64,000 nucleotides of DNA from Oreohelix idahoensis (lineage: Eukaryota; Mollusca; Gastropoda; Stylommatophora; Oreohelicidae): NCBI GenBank assembly GCA_024509875.1, contig JAMPIV010010592.1, positions 248,001 through 312,000 of the forward strand, read 5' to 3'. Shown here piece after piece: positions 30,139 to 40,829 of the stretch (within the stretch, counting starts at the first letter, position 1; each line of letters opens with the position of its first letter). The notes beneath the pieces are model-generated. The model worked only from the letters and a program-made list of their open reading frames with translations, was not told the DNA's origin and made no database searches. The translations under genes were made by a program, and so were the position numbers.

Positions 30139-30942
30139 TATACTAATATCCTTTCATCCTCACATTTACTTTAAACATTATTAAGGCATTTATCATTATA
30201 AAAGTAATATTACATTTGCAATAATCATCATAATTTAAGTGTTTTTAAAATTTAAAAAAATAATTTAAAAAAAATATTAATAATAATAATGAATTTAAAA
30301 AAATAAATAAATAAATAAATTTAAAAAAAAAAAAGAATAAAAAAATAAAATAAAAAATTAAATTAAATTAAAAAAAAAAAAAAACAACAACAAAAAAACA
30401 ATAACAAGACATAAGAATCGAATTCTTCGTACTGTAAATTAGTGATTTGAGACATACTCAGAGGTATGTTATAAGAACTTGTAAAATGTTCATACGGTGT
30501 TCAACTGAATGACTCAGGGTACTTTTTTTTTTTTTTTTTTTAGGTTCATCAAGATGAGGTGGGTAAACAGTTACTTTCCTCGCTGTCTTTGCGTCCCAAA
30601 CTCAAGACCAGAATCAGACTAGGTAGATAGTTAGATAGACATATATGAAAGCAATTAATTTGCCAAGGGTTGAAAATCGGACACAGTCCCCTCTTGCATT
30701 CTTCCATCCTCTTGCTCATCTTTTATTACTGTTACTCAACATTCTTCAGCTTACTGAAAATATTAATTTAAGGGCAGTGCAACATTACAAGGAAGTATAA
30801 CAGCATACATTAACAGTACCTGACCATAAAATTAAGAATATAAGTTATTAAGAATATAATATTAAGAATAAGTATATTGTAATGAAAACTAGATCATCAG
30901 AGCCTCCATACAGTATATTAGATAAAAGTACAACACAATCAG

Positions 30943-33221
30943 TTAGGGTGGCATATAATCAGAACTCATAAAGTATTTGAACAGTATACGATTGTATGAG
31001 TAAGGACTGTGCGTGTTTTTCAGGTCATTGGGAAGATTGTTCCAAAGATGAGCAGCTGAGTAAGCCAAACTAGTTTTAAATAGGTCAAGCCTGGGCTTGG
31101 GTACCTGTAATTTGTTTAAGCGCTGACTACATCTGTCATTGTATTTTAAAAGCGGCCAAAGATACTTTGGAGCATTCTGTGACAGGATTTTGTGAATAAA
31201 TTTCCCTTTGTTAAAGAGGAAGCGCTTCCTGAGGGGTAATATTTGAAGATAATTATATAAATCTATACAATGTGATTGGTGTTTATCAGCAACAAAGCGC
31301 ATTGCACGTTTTTGAAGTGAGTGGAGCCTTTTTGTGTTGGAGACAGAACAACCATCCCAGATTGTGAAACAATAGTCTAGATGCGTTTGTATATGAGATA
31401 TGTAGAGCATTTTCCTTGCCTCTTCATCCAGGAAATGTTTAATTTTGGCTAATTGGTAAACTTTTTGTGCTGTTAGCTTTGTGAGTGCATGTACATGTGA
31501 GTTCCAACTTAGGTGTTGGTCAACAGTGATACCTAGAGTTCTGTGTTCGTTTACGTTTTTCAATTAGTGATGTTCCAATGAAGAGCTGAAGTGTTGTTTT
31601 CTGCAAGTTTTGTAGTTTTTGTCTGGTTGATATTAACATACATTTTGTTTTACTAATATTTATTTGCATGCGATTCTCGTTGCTCCACGTAATAAGATTA
31701 TGTGTATCGTTTTGTAAAGATTGTTCTAGTGTGGTGCAACATTTATCACTAGTATAGACAGTACAGTCATCGGCAAAAAGGTCACATGATGAGTGTTTGA
31801 AGTATAGAGGAAGATCATTAATGTATACGGTAAATAGAAGAGGGCCGAGAATAGAGCCCTGAGGAACACCTGTATGGACAACGGTTGGGTTCGACAAGGA
31901 ATTATTGTAAGAGACTATTTGTTGTCTGTCTGACAGGAACGATTTAATTAACTTTATCAGCTTAATATTTACTTTCATTGTTTCTAATTTTCTGATTAAA
32001 ATAAAGTGATCTATCATATCAAATGCTTTTTTGAAGTCTACAAATATAGCTCCACATATATTATCGTTATTGATGTTTAGGTGCCAATTGTCTATCATCT
32101 TTGTTAAGGCTGTGTGGCATGAATGTTTTGGTCTAAACCCCGACTGACTGTCGATTAGCAGGTCGTTATCTACTAGGTGTTGTAGTGTTGTTTTGTGGAT
32201 GTGTTTTTCCAGTGGTTTGGACAGCGACGATATAAGAGAAATGGGCCTATAGTTACTAAGATTACTACTATCAGATGAACCTGGTTTGAGAAGTGGGTAT
32301 ACTTTAGCGCTTTTAAAAGCGGATGGAAAGTAACTCCTTGCGATACATTGATTATATATGTATGTCAGTGAATCACTAATAGCAGGTGCGGCAAAACGCA
32401 GTATTCGATTACTGATTCCATCAAGTCCCGATGAGTTATTATCTTTAAGGCCAGTAATATAGTTGTAAACTTCGTTAACTGTTATAAAAGGAATGTCGGG
32501 TGGAATTGTGTTAGTACATTTGTTCTCGCAGAACGTTGATAATTTGCTTAAGTCACAAGGGGGAGACGGAATGGTGGATTTTATATTGTTGATGTCTGCC
32601 TGAAAATGATTGCTGAAGTCAGTACAAGTAAGTGGCGTATTGGAAGTATGTGGGTCTGGAAAATTTTGTTTGTTCACTAAAGTGTTGATTGCCTTCCATA
32701 TCTCTTTACTGTTTGTTTTACTCTGAACTAAATTTCTAAAGTAGTTTTTCTTTTCTCTGCGAATTAAGTATTGTACTTTATTTCTTATTGTCCGATATGT
32801 AGTGATATCCTTATTTTTATGCGCTCTATCTCTTTGCCTCATAGCGTCAAGAACTTCTTGTGTGATCCATGGAGATTTAATTTGCCTTTTCACGCAAATT
32901 TCTTTAGTAGGCGCATGCTTATTAAAAATACTATAAAATATCATTGTCCAATATGCGATGGCGTCATCAGGATCAGGAATTTGAAAAACGTTGGCGAGAG
33001 GCGCAGTTCGCAAATTATTCAAAAATAATTCACGGTTGAAATTTTTAAGACTTCTATATTGAAAACTAATGTGTTTATTTTTTGGAGATTTGTACCCATT
33101 TTTTGCCCAAGTGCAACATATGGGATAATGGTCACTCATAGCAATAGTAGGGATGGAGCATTCTATAATATTTTCTGGACAGGTTACATAGATGTGATCG
33201 ATCAGTGTGGATGACGTTGTT
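30943..33221 (-). pseudogene. CR1-like LINE endonuclease end and reverse transcriptase
   Basis: A 575-residue frame (to 31520) starts inside the endonuclease (STLIDHIYVTCPENI, AMSDHYPICCTW with the catalytic DH), continues through a linker (KSPWITQEVLDAMRQRDR) and a complete RT: NNSSGLDGISNRILRFA, SNYRPISLISSLSKPLEKHI, SGFRPKHSCHTALTKM, AIFVDFKKAFDMIDHF (block A), HTGVPQGSILGPLLFTVYIN (block B), SCDLFADDCTVYTS (FADD). One frameshift at about 31545 leads to a 206-residue C-terminal frame (LGITVDQHLSWNSHVHAL, LDYCFTIWDGCS, LQKRAMRFV, LWNNLPNDLK). All RT catalytic residues are present. The wording of blocks 1-2 and the LDYCxxxWD tail match CR1/L2-type LINEs. Confidence 0.9.
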
Positions 33222-33236
33222 GAAAAGACAGTTACA

Positions 33237-34283
33237 AATGGCGGCACAGTGTGTTCTGGATTTTAACAGATTCATGGGAACAAAAGTCCTCAATCAAATA
33301 AGCGATTGAAATCTAAATAATACTTCAAGTCGACATTAACTAACGTGGAGGCCAAGGTCACTCAAAGTCTTCAACCGTCAACACTGAACTTCAATTTTCA
33401 AGAACAAAGTGGAATGGAATCAAGTTCTTCCTTCATTCAAGATACTAAGGCTCAGTAATACAGCGCCCGATTTCCAAATTCGGCTATCCTGCAAGGATCG
33501 GAAAATGGTTCGATATCTGAAATAAGATAAGTTTATAACGCTGTTGTTCATTCTACCGTTTTCGTTAGCTGAGCTCTTCTTTTAAGATGTCCATACTAAT
33601 GCTATGTGTATTGAATGTTTTATGTTCCGTTCTATGTGGGAGGTTGGGAAAGGCGGCTTGTGAAGGAAACATCCCAGGGCCTTCGTAAGTGTTCATTAGG
33701 AAATTATTTGCAGACTTCCCGCAGTGGAATGTTCCGACACGTGTCGATGGATCTTAGGTCCACTGTGTCTGGTTGCCTGTGACAACTGGCTGTTTAGCTG
33801 TTTTGTCAAGTTTTATTGTAGTTTTCGTAGTAAATTTTTATCCGTACCTTATTTTTATGATGTCTTTAGTTTGTAACATTCGTCCTTCTCCATCTTGCTT
33901 TCGTTTAGTTTTTTACACCTTGATGTTTATACACTGGTCTATGGTCTTGTCCTTTGTTCCATCGCAGTGATCATTGCATCTTTTGCAAAATTATTTTTCA
34001 TTTCTACATTCCAGTTTCTTTGATCTCTGCGTACGTATTCATTTGTCTTTGATTATCTTGTCCCGTCACGATTGTTACTATTGTCTATTACTTTTGTCTT
34101 ATCATAACATTTCATTGCATAAATTATTTTTTTTTATTAATAATATATTGGGAATTATATGATATTATATACCGTTCTTGGACATGAACGAGTAACACTT
34201 CTTAGAGTGATAAGAAAAAATTATTGGACATTAATTAATTAACATTTACGAAGAAAAAGTATAGTAACTACTTGGTGATCATA
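33237..34283 (+). other. Leader between 5' LTR and gag
   Basis: About 1 kb with no long frame. TGGCGGCACAG directly after the LTR is the only candidate primer-binding site. Long untranslated leaders are common in Ty3/gypsy elements. Confidence 0.6.
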
Positions 34284-34965
34284 ATGTATTCACTAGATTA
34301 TTTTATTAAACAAGCTAAAGCCCTTCAGATGACTCCTGAAGAGGTAAAAGGATTCGCACTTGCGGAATATGAAAAGTCTCAGAAGTTGGAAGCTCAAAGA
34401 TTAGAGGCGGAAAAGTTAAAATCAGAAAGTCTTCAGACTGAACTGGAACATAAAAGATTTGAAGCTGAAGAAAATGAGAAAAAAAAGGAGATTTGAGGCT
34501 GCAGAAAATGAGAGAAAAGCTGCTGAAAAAGAAAGGCAACTTAAAATTGAAATGGAAAAGACTAGAATTGAAATGGAAAGTAAGCAAAGGGAAATGGAAG
34601 AGAGGAAATTTATAGCTCAGGAGAATGCAAGGAAATTTCAGCTTGAGACTGAGGAAAATGAGAAAAAGTTTCAACGTGAAAAACAGTTGAAAGAAATGGA
34701 ATTTGAACAATTTAGATTAGCTCATGAGGTTAATAATCAAAAGACTCATGAAGTTCAAGCTTCATCTAAACATGATAATTTTAGGGAAGTTAACTTAAAA
34801 TTACCAAAATTCAATCCACCATCCGACGATGTGATTTTCTTCCTAGACAGGTTTGAAGCTACATGTAGATCCTATAACTTGAATAAAACACAGTATTGTA
34901 CCCATTTATCTCGGCTACTTACAGGCGAAGTTATGGCGGTCTACCATATGACTAGTACTAATGAT

Positions 34966-35317
34966 TTTTTTTTTTTTTTCGTACGCCCGCTAATACTCGA
35001 GGCGAAATCTCAGGTTATTATTGTCTAACCTGACATTGATTTTACGTGAGTATCCCTTTTTTCTTGTACAGAGACAAGTGTCACTCGCCATTCAGGCAGA
35101 TACTCGCCGATTTTGGAGGTATCCATTAGAGCTGGGTCGGCTCAGGAGCCGCCAATCCCTGGTCGATGACACTCCTTCAAATGTACTCGCCAGGTCTCGA
35201 GTTAATCCAGTCCAAATCCCGGTCGACGAAAAATCCTCAAATGCCGTCGCCCGGGTTTGATCCTGAATCACCCGGTCGCCAGAGCGGTGTGGTAACCACT
35301 ACGCTAGTGCGGCTCCT
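34966..35317 (-). mobile_element. tRNA-derived SINE, family 1 (copy 1)
   Basis: Minus orientation: a poly-T start on the plus strand (poly-A tail) and a tRNA-like head at the right end with a box A (TAGCGTAGTGG) and a box B-like GATCAAACCC. Flanked by an 11-base duplication GTACTAATGAT (34955-34965, 35318-35328). It lies in gag; gag stays in frame when the SINE and one duplication are discounted. The second copy is at 62846-63194. Confidence 0.9.
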
Positions 35318-35762
35318 GTACTAATGATAAAAATGATTATGATGCTCTTAGAGCCGCTCTTCTTAAAAAGTATCAAATGTCGGAAGATGAATACAGGGTA
35401 CGTTTTAAAACTATGCTACCACAATCAGGAAAGAACTTTAATGACTTTCTTTCTCAGATACGTCTCACCTTGGAAAGATGGATCGAATTGTCCAAGGTAG
35501 AAAAATCTTATGACGATCTTTTTGATTTATTACTACGCGATAAAGTTTTATCTTCTGTAAATCCAGCATTTCTTTCTTTTTTACATGAATGTAAACCTAC
35601 TAATATGAAAGAAATGGAGGAAAATTGCAAAAATTTCTGTACTGCACATCCGAACATGGATATTAGCAATGCTCAGATTAAGGATGAATTGCCTGTTGCT
35701 TTTCCTATGCAACATAATAACTTTTCACGACACCGTTCAATAAGTAATGACAGATCCTTTAA

Positions 35763-36449
35763 CTGATTCTGTACGTAATTATTTTCAGCTCTGGACGGAA
35801 TTATTTTTAAGCCCGAAAAATTTACACATACATAATTTACATTTACTGACAATGTGTGTCTAATCATGAGTTAAGTATAACATATTATATTATATATCAA
35901 ATTAAAGAACATTGGATGAACAATATAAATCCATATGCCTTTCTAGCTAATTTTATGTTATGTTTATGTTATAACAGATAACATGTACACGGAAAAAAGA
36001 TAACTTGAAATTTTGAACAAAAATTTTCGACTTACGTAAGGCTTGTAACATAAATTGTTATCACAATACAGTTTCACTGCTCTCTTTGTGCAGGTAATCC
36101 ATTTAGAAACACAGAAAAAGTAAGAAAGTTATGGTTGATCACACAGTTTGTTCACTGTTCACATATTAGTAACATATCCTGTGTGTTTTTCGGCCATTAT
36201 GGCGATACGACAAAACACGATTAAAGATGAAGATAAATGTGAAAAAATCCGTTCAAACGCAAATAAAAGACGTTGAAGCTTGTTGAAATTTGCCCAGTTT
36301 TGTGTTTACTTCCGTTCGAGAAAAATTCAGGGCAGTATAAAATATCAGAATAGAAAGAAACAATGAAATAAATCAGCGTCTTTTAAAAGATCTTACGTCT
36401 ACAGCGTTTGGACTTTGCATCTATTATTAGATCTTGCGTACGGAATCAG
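35763..36449. mobile_element. 687-bp TTAA-flanked non-autonomous element
   Basis: Inverted termini CTGATTCTGTACGTAA / TTGCGTACGGAATCAG, with TTAA at 35759-35762 and 36450-36453. No coding frame inside. gag codons are collinear across it (Arg-Ser-Phe then Lys-Lys-Gly), so both borders are exact. A piggyBac- or Kolobok-type mover is implied by TTAA. Confidence 0.88.
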
Positions 36450-36779
36450 TTAAAAAGGGAAATAACGAGAATTTCAATTCTTGTAATTTTTATAAGGGGA
36501 AACAATTCCAACAATCTTCTCCATATAATATTTCTTGGGGTCAATCTCACAGGTCACGAGATTTTGATAACAATAATTTTGGAAATAATCAAGGAAACAA
36601 TTATAAACAAAATTGGTGATCCAATTCGCAGTATTCTCATAATAGACATGGTTCTCTGAACAGATCATTTGGTCAAAGACATAACAGTAATACCAATAAT
36701 TGGCGTTCTAACCAAGATTTTAACTCCAACAGAAATGATGGCAATTTTAAAGATAATGGTCAAAATCAATCGCGGCGGA

Positions 36780-37640
36780 GAGATAGATCTTCGAGCGTTA
36801 GATCTCGTCATCAGTCTAATGTTGCTTTACTTGATGCACACATTAACAAAGATCAGGACAAAAATGTTAATCCACATAATGCTATGTCTTGTATTGATCT
36901 TGAGCAGGTAAAGGCTTGTCACGAGTGCTCAACGCTATTCCAGCCCAAGGTGATCACGACGCTGAGATGCGGACACATATTGCCAAGTCTCCCAACAGTC
37001 TGTACGGCCACTTCTGCGTCAGTTCACCAGGGAAAAGGATGTTTAAAATTTAATAGAGGATATGTAAATTCTATACCTTGTTCTATCCTTTTTGACTCAG
37101 GCTGCAGCACCATTGGAGTGCGGAATTCATTGATCCACCCATCATGTGCTACGGGCAAAACTGTCAAATGTGTCACATTCGGTGGCACTGTGGAAACCTT
37201 TCCTACAGCTATTATTGATCTTAATACACCTTTCTTTTCAGGGAAGATCCATGCATGCCTTCTTCAGAATCCAATTAGTGATGTCATACTGGGTTGCATA
37301 CACGGTATAAAAGAGTGTACCCCACAGCAAATAGCTGAATGGGAAGAGCGACATATTCAGGCTACAAATGCAGTAGTTACCAGAGCGCAAGCTACTGATA
37401 TGTTGCGTAATACACCTTCTGTACCTGCGGTCAATGTTAATGATGATGTTGACACTCCTATTTCACGGGAGTCGTTTATAACATTGCAAAAAAATGATGC
37501 TTCATTGAATAGATTTTTTAAACTAGCTAATAACAAGACTACTAAAACAAATGCAAAATCTAGACATAATTTTGTACTCAAGAATGGGATATTGGTGAGA
37601 CTAATACAAGACACTGATTCATCATTAGTCTCAGATTTTA
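36780..37640 (+). pseudogene. Aspartic protease region of the Gmr1-like element
   Basis: After the basic gag tail the frame reads CHECSTLFQPKVITTLRCGH, then GYVNSIPCSILFDSGCSTIG (the active-site D-S-G), SGKIHACLLQNPISDVILGC (the hydrophobic-ILG flap partner) and a spacer (TLQKNDASLNRFFKLANNK). This is a retropepsin-like layout. A frameshift at about 37640 separates it from integrase. The active-site triplet is intact. Confidence 0.82.
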
Positions 37641-38416
37641 GTTCCTCTTTCTATGAGAGCTCATATATTGCGTCATGCACACGACTCTCACTGCGCAGGC
37701 CATATGGGTTTTTCACGAACCAAATCTAGAGTGCTATCTGCATTCTATTGGCCAGGCGTTCACAGAGATGTGAATATCTACTGCCGTTCGTGTACGACAT
37801 GTCAGGAAGTCAAAGTTCGGGGTCCATACCACGCAGCTCCTATTCAGGCGGTGGACAATCCGATTCGACCATTTGAGAAAATGGCTATTGATTTATGGTT
37901 GATCTTTTCACGCTTAGGTTTTCCGCGTAAGATCTTATCTGACCATGGTGTTCAGTTTGTATGGTATTGATAGATCGCTTAGTTTGATCTACCACCCAAT
38001 GTCCAATGGATTAATTGAGCGTCAGAATAGGACACTCAAACAGTTACTGGGTAAGATTACGCAAGATCATCGTCAGGATTGGGACAGAGTCCTACCTTTT
38101 GCCCTCTTTGCGTATCGTGAGGTGCAAAACGAAGCTTCCGGTTTCTCTCCGTATCAATTAGTCTTCGGAATCCAACCTCGCAGACCAATGTCGTTACTCC
38201 ACGACTTACTCATTGAAGAGAATATCGAAGAGGAGACTCAATCCTCTTATGAGTATGTGATCTCTTTGAGAAAAAGGATCATAGATGCATGTAGGTTAGC
38301 TACCGCAGCATCTGAACAAGCAAAAGAAAAAGCTAGACTTTTCGCAAACAAGTATAGACGTCTTCGCCAGCTTCTTCCTGGTGACGAGGCATATGTATTA
38401 TTGCCTTCTAAAAATA
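37641..38416 (+). pseudogene. Integrase (5' part) of the Gmr1-like element
   Basis: The zinc-binding HHCC domain is present: HAHDSHCAGHMGFSRTKSRV, FYWPGVHRDV, CRSCTTCQEVK. The core starts FEKMAIDL (first Asp) but jumps directly to IFSRLGFPRKILSDHGVQF (second Asp): about 45 residues between them are deleted. After a frameshift near 37960 comes SLIYHPMSNGLIERQNRTLK with the catalytic Glu, FALFAYREVQNEASGFSPYQ and LVFGIQPRRP, then LPGDEAYVLLPSKN, where the insert at 38417 begins. The remainder (GPY/F module) is at 40830. Inactive. Confidence 0.88.
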
Positions 38417-40829
38417 TGTGGTGGGTTTTGATGTTATGAAATGATGTTGATATTTTTCCTTAATGTACTGAATGAGGCCAGCTGTGAAGGTTCCTGATTC
38501 TAACAAATTTAAGGTTGAGTTATCAGGATACCTTTCTGCTACCACCTTATGGCCTCAAGCAGACTTATTCTTGACTAGTATGAATGATAGCCACGTCTAA
38601 TGTCTAGGAATATGCAAGTGTGGTGTGATGGTACTTTAACAATAATACACAGCCATACAAACAAGTATTAAAGGTCTAAGATTAAAGGAAGTAACACCTG
38701 GGATAACTTTGTACAATTAATAATTTTCTGTATAATTTATTTGGTTCTGAACCTACTATTCTTCTGGTCAGGACTTTAAAAATGAAAAGAATTCAAGATA
38801 TATACAACATAGAAATATTAGACCCACAGGGACAAGTGTCCAAACAATTACTGTTAAATTATCCTAATAGTGTTACTAAAATCTGTCTATAACTGGTTTC
38901 TATCACTGGATGGCTGTTTGGGATATTTTTAATCACTCCCAGTCTCTTTACAAACTAATGTCACTGTTCATTTCAGTATGGAAATATTTTATTTCTTGGT
39001 TACAGGGGTATGTTGCTCCTATAGCTGATGTACTGTTAGGGTACCAGATATTTCACTTATCTGGCCCACTGGAACTGTTTGACTTCTTTCTGCCGAATGA
39101 CCACTGCTCCAAAAGTAATAGGGGGGATACTGGTGACCCCTATCACTACTGGCCTCCAAAACTTCTCAACAGCTTTCACATAGAGATCTGGCACCTGACT
39201 AGTGCCAGATAAGACCCTGTAATAATGAAACAATGTCTCATGGGTGATATCTTATTTAGACTGTGTTTTATATACAAAAAAGTATACATAAGAAATAAAG
39301 AGCTGGGTCATATCCGATGGACCAATCCAGCACATCCATTCCACAGTGTACCAGTGTTGTTCACATGTCTCTCCTACAAAGGCGGCACTGCATCTGCAAT
39401 AATCTTATTAATCTTTCTTTTCTACCATACAATGGAATAGGTGAGCTGTGTCCCTCTGGTCACCTAAGAAAACATTTTATTTCACAAGACATGTGCATTT
39501 ACAAAACTGGCAATGTGTTTCATCTTAATTCCCCTTCAAGCCCTGCATAAATCAGCTTGGGACCTGATTACTTAGTCGTGATGGCAGCATCTCTCACTCA
39601 CATTTTTAAACAAAATATATATGAATAATGTCGGTCTTACCAGAATTCAATGAAAAAAACACAGGTACGTTGAATAATAACAGATTCCAGATGTACTGCT
39701 GGCTGGACTGTGATGCCTATACTTTCATATATAATTGCTTTTATAAGGCTAATCACTTTTCACAAAATTCACAACGTCCTGCACTCGGGACTATCTTCTA
39801 CAAATGGCATCAAGCCGTTGAATTTTCTTAATAATATGAAAGGCTTTGGCCAATAACCGAACGACAATTTTGAAATTAAAAGCAAAAACATACTTGATTT
39901 TTGGACACTACCAAGTTTTTTCCTCTCTCATTCTTAGATCTCTACTGCTAAATATATTTTGTGTTAAGCCATCCCATAATTTTTCTCCCCCTTTTCTGCC
40001 CCGTTCTACAACAGACTACTTGTAACCTTTTCCTGCCTTTTTCAAGGACGCGTCAAAAAAAGTCACCGTTAGTGCAAGTCCAAACGAGCATGTGTTGGTA
40101 TGTCTGTACGAACAAATACCGTCTTTTGTCTATAACTTTTTTCTATCTGTCGGATTTTTGATTCGAAAGCATATTACCCATCATGACAAGACCTGCTCTA
40201 AGACTAGCTAACTTTTATGATCCTAAACCTATTAATAAAGAATTCAATATATTTTCCATTTTGGTGTTCGTTGTTTTCTAAGTTTCCACTACTTGAATGT
40301 TATAAAAATCGCCTCAGATCTTCCTTTTTCCTGATAGGAAGTAATTATGCGTGTGTGTATATATATATATTTTTCCACAGTGTCTGTGGTTAAAAATGTA
40401 TTGGGCTAGCGGGGTATTTTTTAAATTTTCAAACTTGCGACATTGTTTTCGACACCAGCTAATGGCATGTCTCGCACTGTTGGCCCGAGTAGCTAATTCA
40501 AACCTCTAACACTTGACAAGCCGGCAGCAGGTGTCCGCTCTCTCAATCTTATGCGTTTGTGGGTTTTATTCTTTCTATCTTTCCATTACGCTAGTAGATT
40601 TTTTCAAATTTTTATCGTTAACCCTTGACGGGCGCGTTTTAAAGGCTAATACTACCAACGTGGCGACAAGATTTCTCACTATGTTCTATCCTACCTAAAT
40701 CAATGCGTTTTCTGTCGCGGTAAAGAAGACGCGTTACAACTTTACTAATTTTATTTCTACTGCTATTATTTTGACTTTAATATATAATTAATTAATGATT
40801 TTATCGTTGCATCAATGTACTTCACCACA
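38417..40829. mobile_element. 2.4-kb insert with TG..CA ends and 5-bp duplication
   Basis: Begins TGTGGTGGG and ends TTCACCACA, flanked by AAATA (38412-38416 and 40830-40834). The integrase frame is collinear on both sides (PSKN then NRLLITWSGPF). TG..CA ends with a 5-bp duplication point to an LTR-type insertion, perhaps a solo LTR or a non-coding LTR element; no gag or pol words were found. A TATA-like (TA)n tract is at about 40358-40370. Confidence 0.7.

Larger units (their letters stand above)
29079..33221 (-). mobile_element. CR1-like LINE, 5'-truncated in the endonuclease
   Basis: The 3' tail is a GTTCGTTCGTTTGTTC repeat (29079-29108 on the plus strand as its complement). The element reads on the minus strand up to the LTR end at 33221. 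Its 3' untranslated part contains a mariner foldback (29187-30138) and an A-rich stretch (30230-30420). The coding part is described at 30943-33221. Confidence 0.85.
25962..33236 (+). repeat. 5' LTR, split into three pieces by two LINEs
   Basis: LTR sequence lies at 25962-27029, 29032-29078 and 33222-33236; each junction is confirmed by the uninterrupted 3' LTR (CCATTC/AAAG at one break, TGGGGA/AAAGACAG at the other). Compared with the 3' LTR it has a ~24-base extra stretch near 26985 and a ~355-base segment (26086-26440) in the opposite orientation. The internal region starts AATGGCGGCAC; a primer-binding site could begin at the TGG but was not matched to a tRNA. Confidence 0.88.
34284..36620 (+). 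pseudogene. gag of the Gmr1-like element
   Basis: From ATG 34284 (MYSLDYFIKQAKALQMTPEE) the protein has a ~130-residue charged coiled coil (EKSQKLEAQRLEAEKLKSE onward), broken by an extra A in an A-run near 34489, then the capsid-like region LPKFNPPSDDVIFFLDRFEA, TGEVMAVYHM and, after a SINE, YQMSEDEYRVRFKTMLPQSG and FNDFLSQIRLTLERWIELSK. It resumes after a TTAA-flanked insert with an Asn/Gly/Arg-rich tail (KGNNENFNSCNFYKG, NRNDGNFKDNG) instead of a CCHC knuckle. A TGA interrupts it at 36617. Both insert positions are confirmed by frame continuity. Confidence 0.85.

Noticed and set aside
33237..33260. Primer-binding site assignment
   Set aside because: TGGCGGCAC follows the LTR, but I could not match it to a specific tRNA 3' end by eye.
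35240..35317. tRNA gene
   Set aside because: A and B boxes belong to the head of a SINE: poly-A tail, target duplication and a second copy at 62846 show this. The same applies to 47687-47760.
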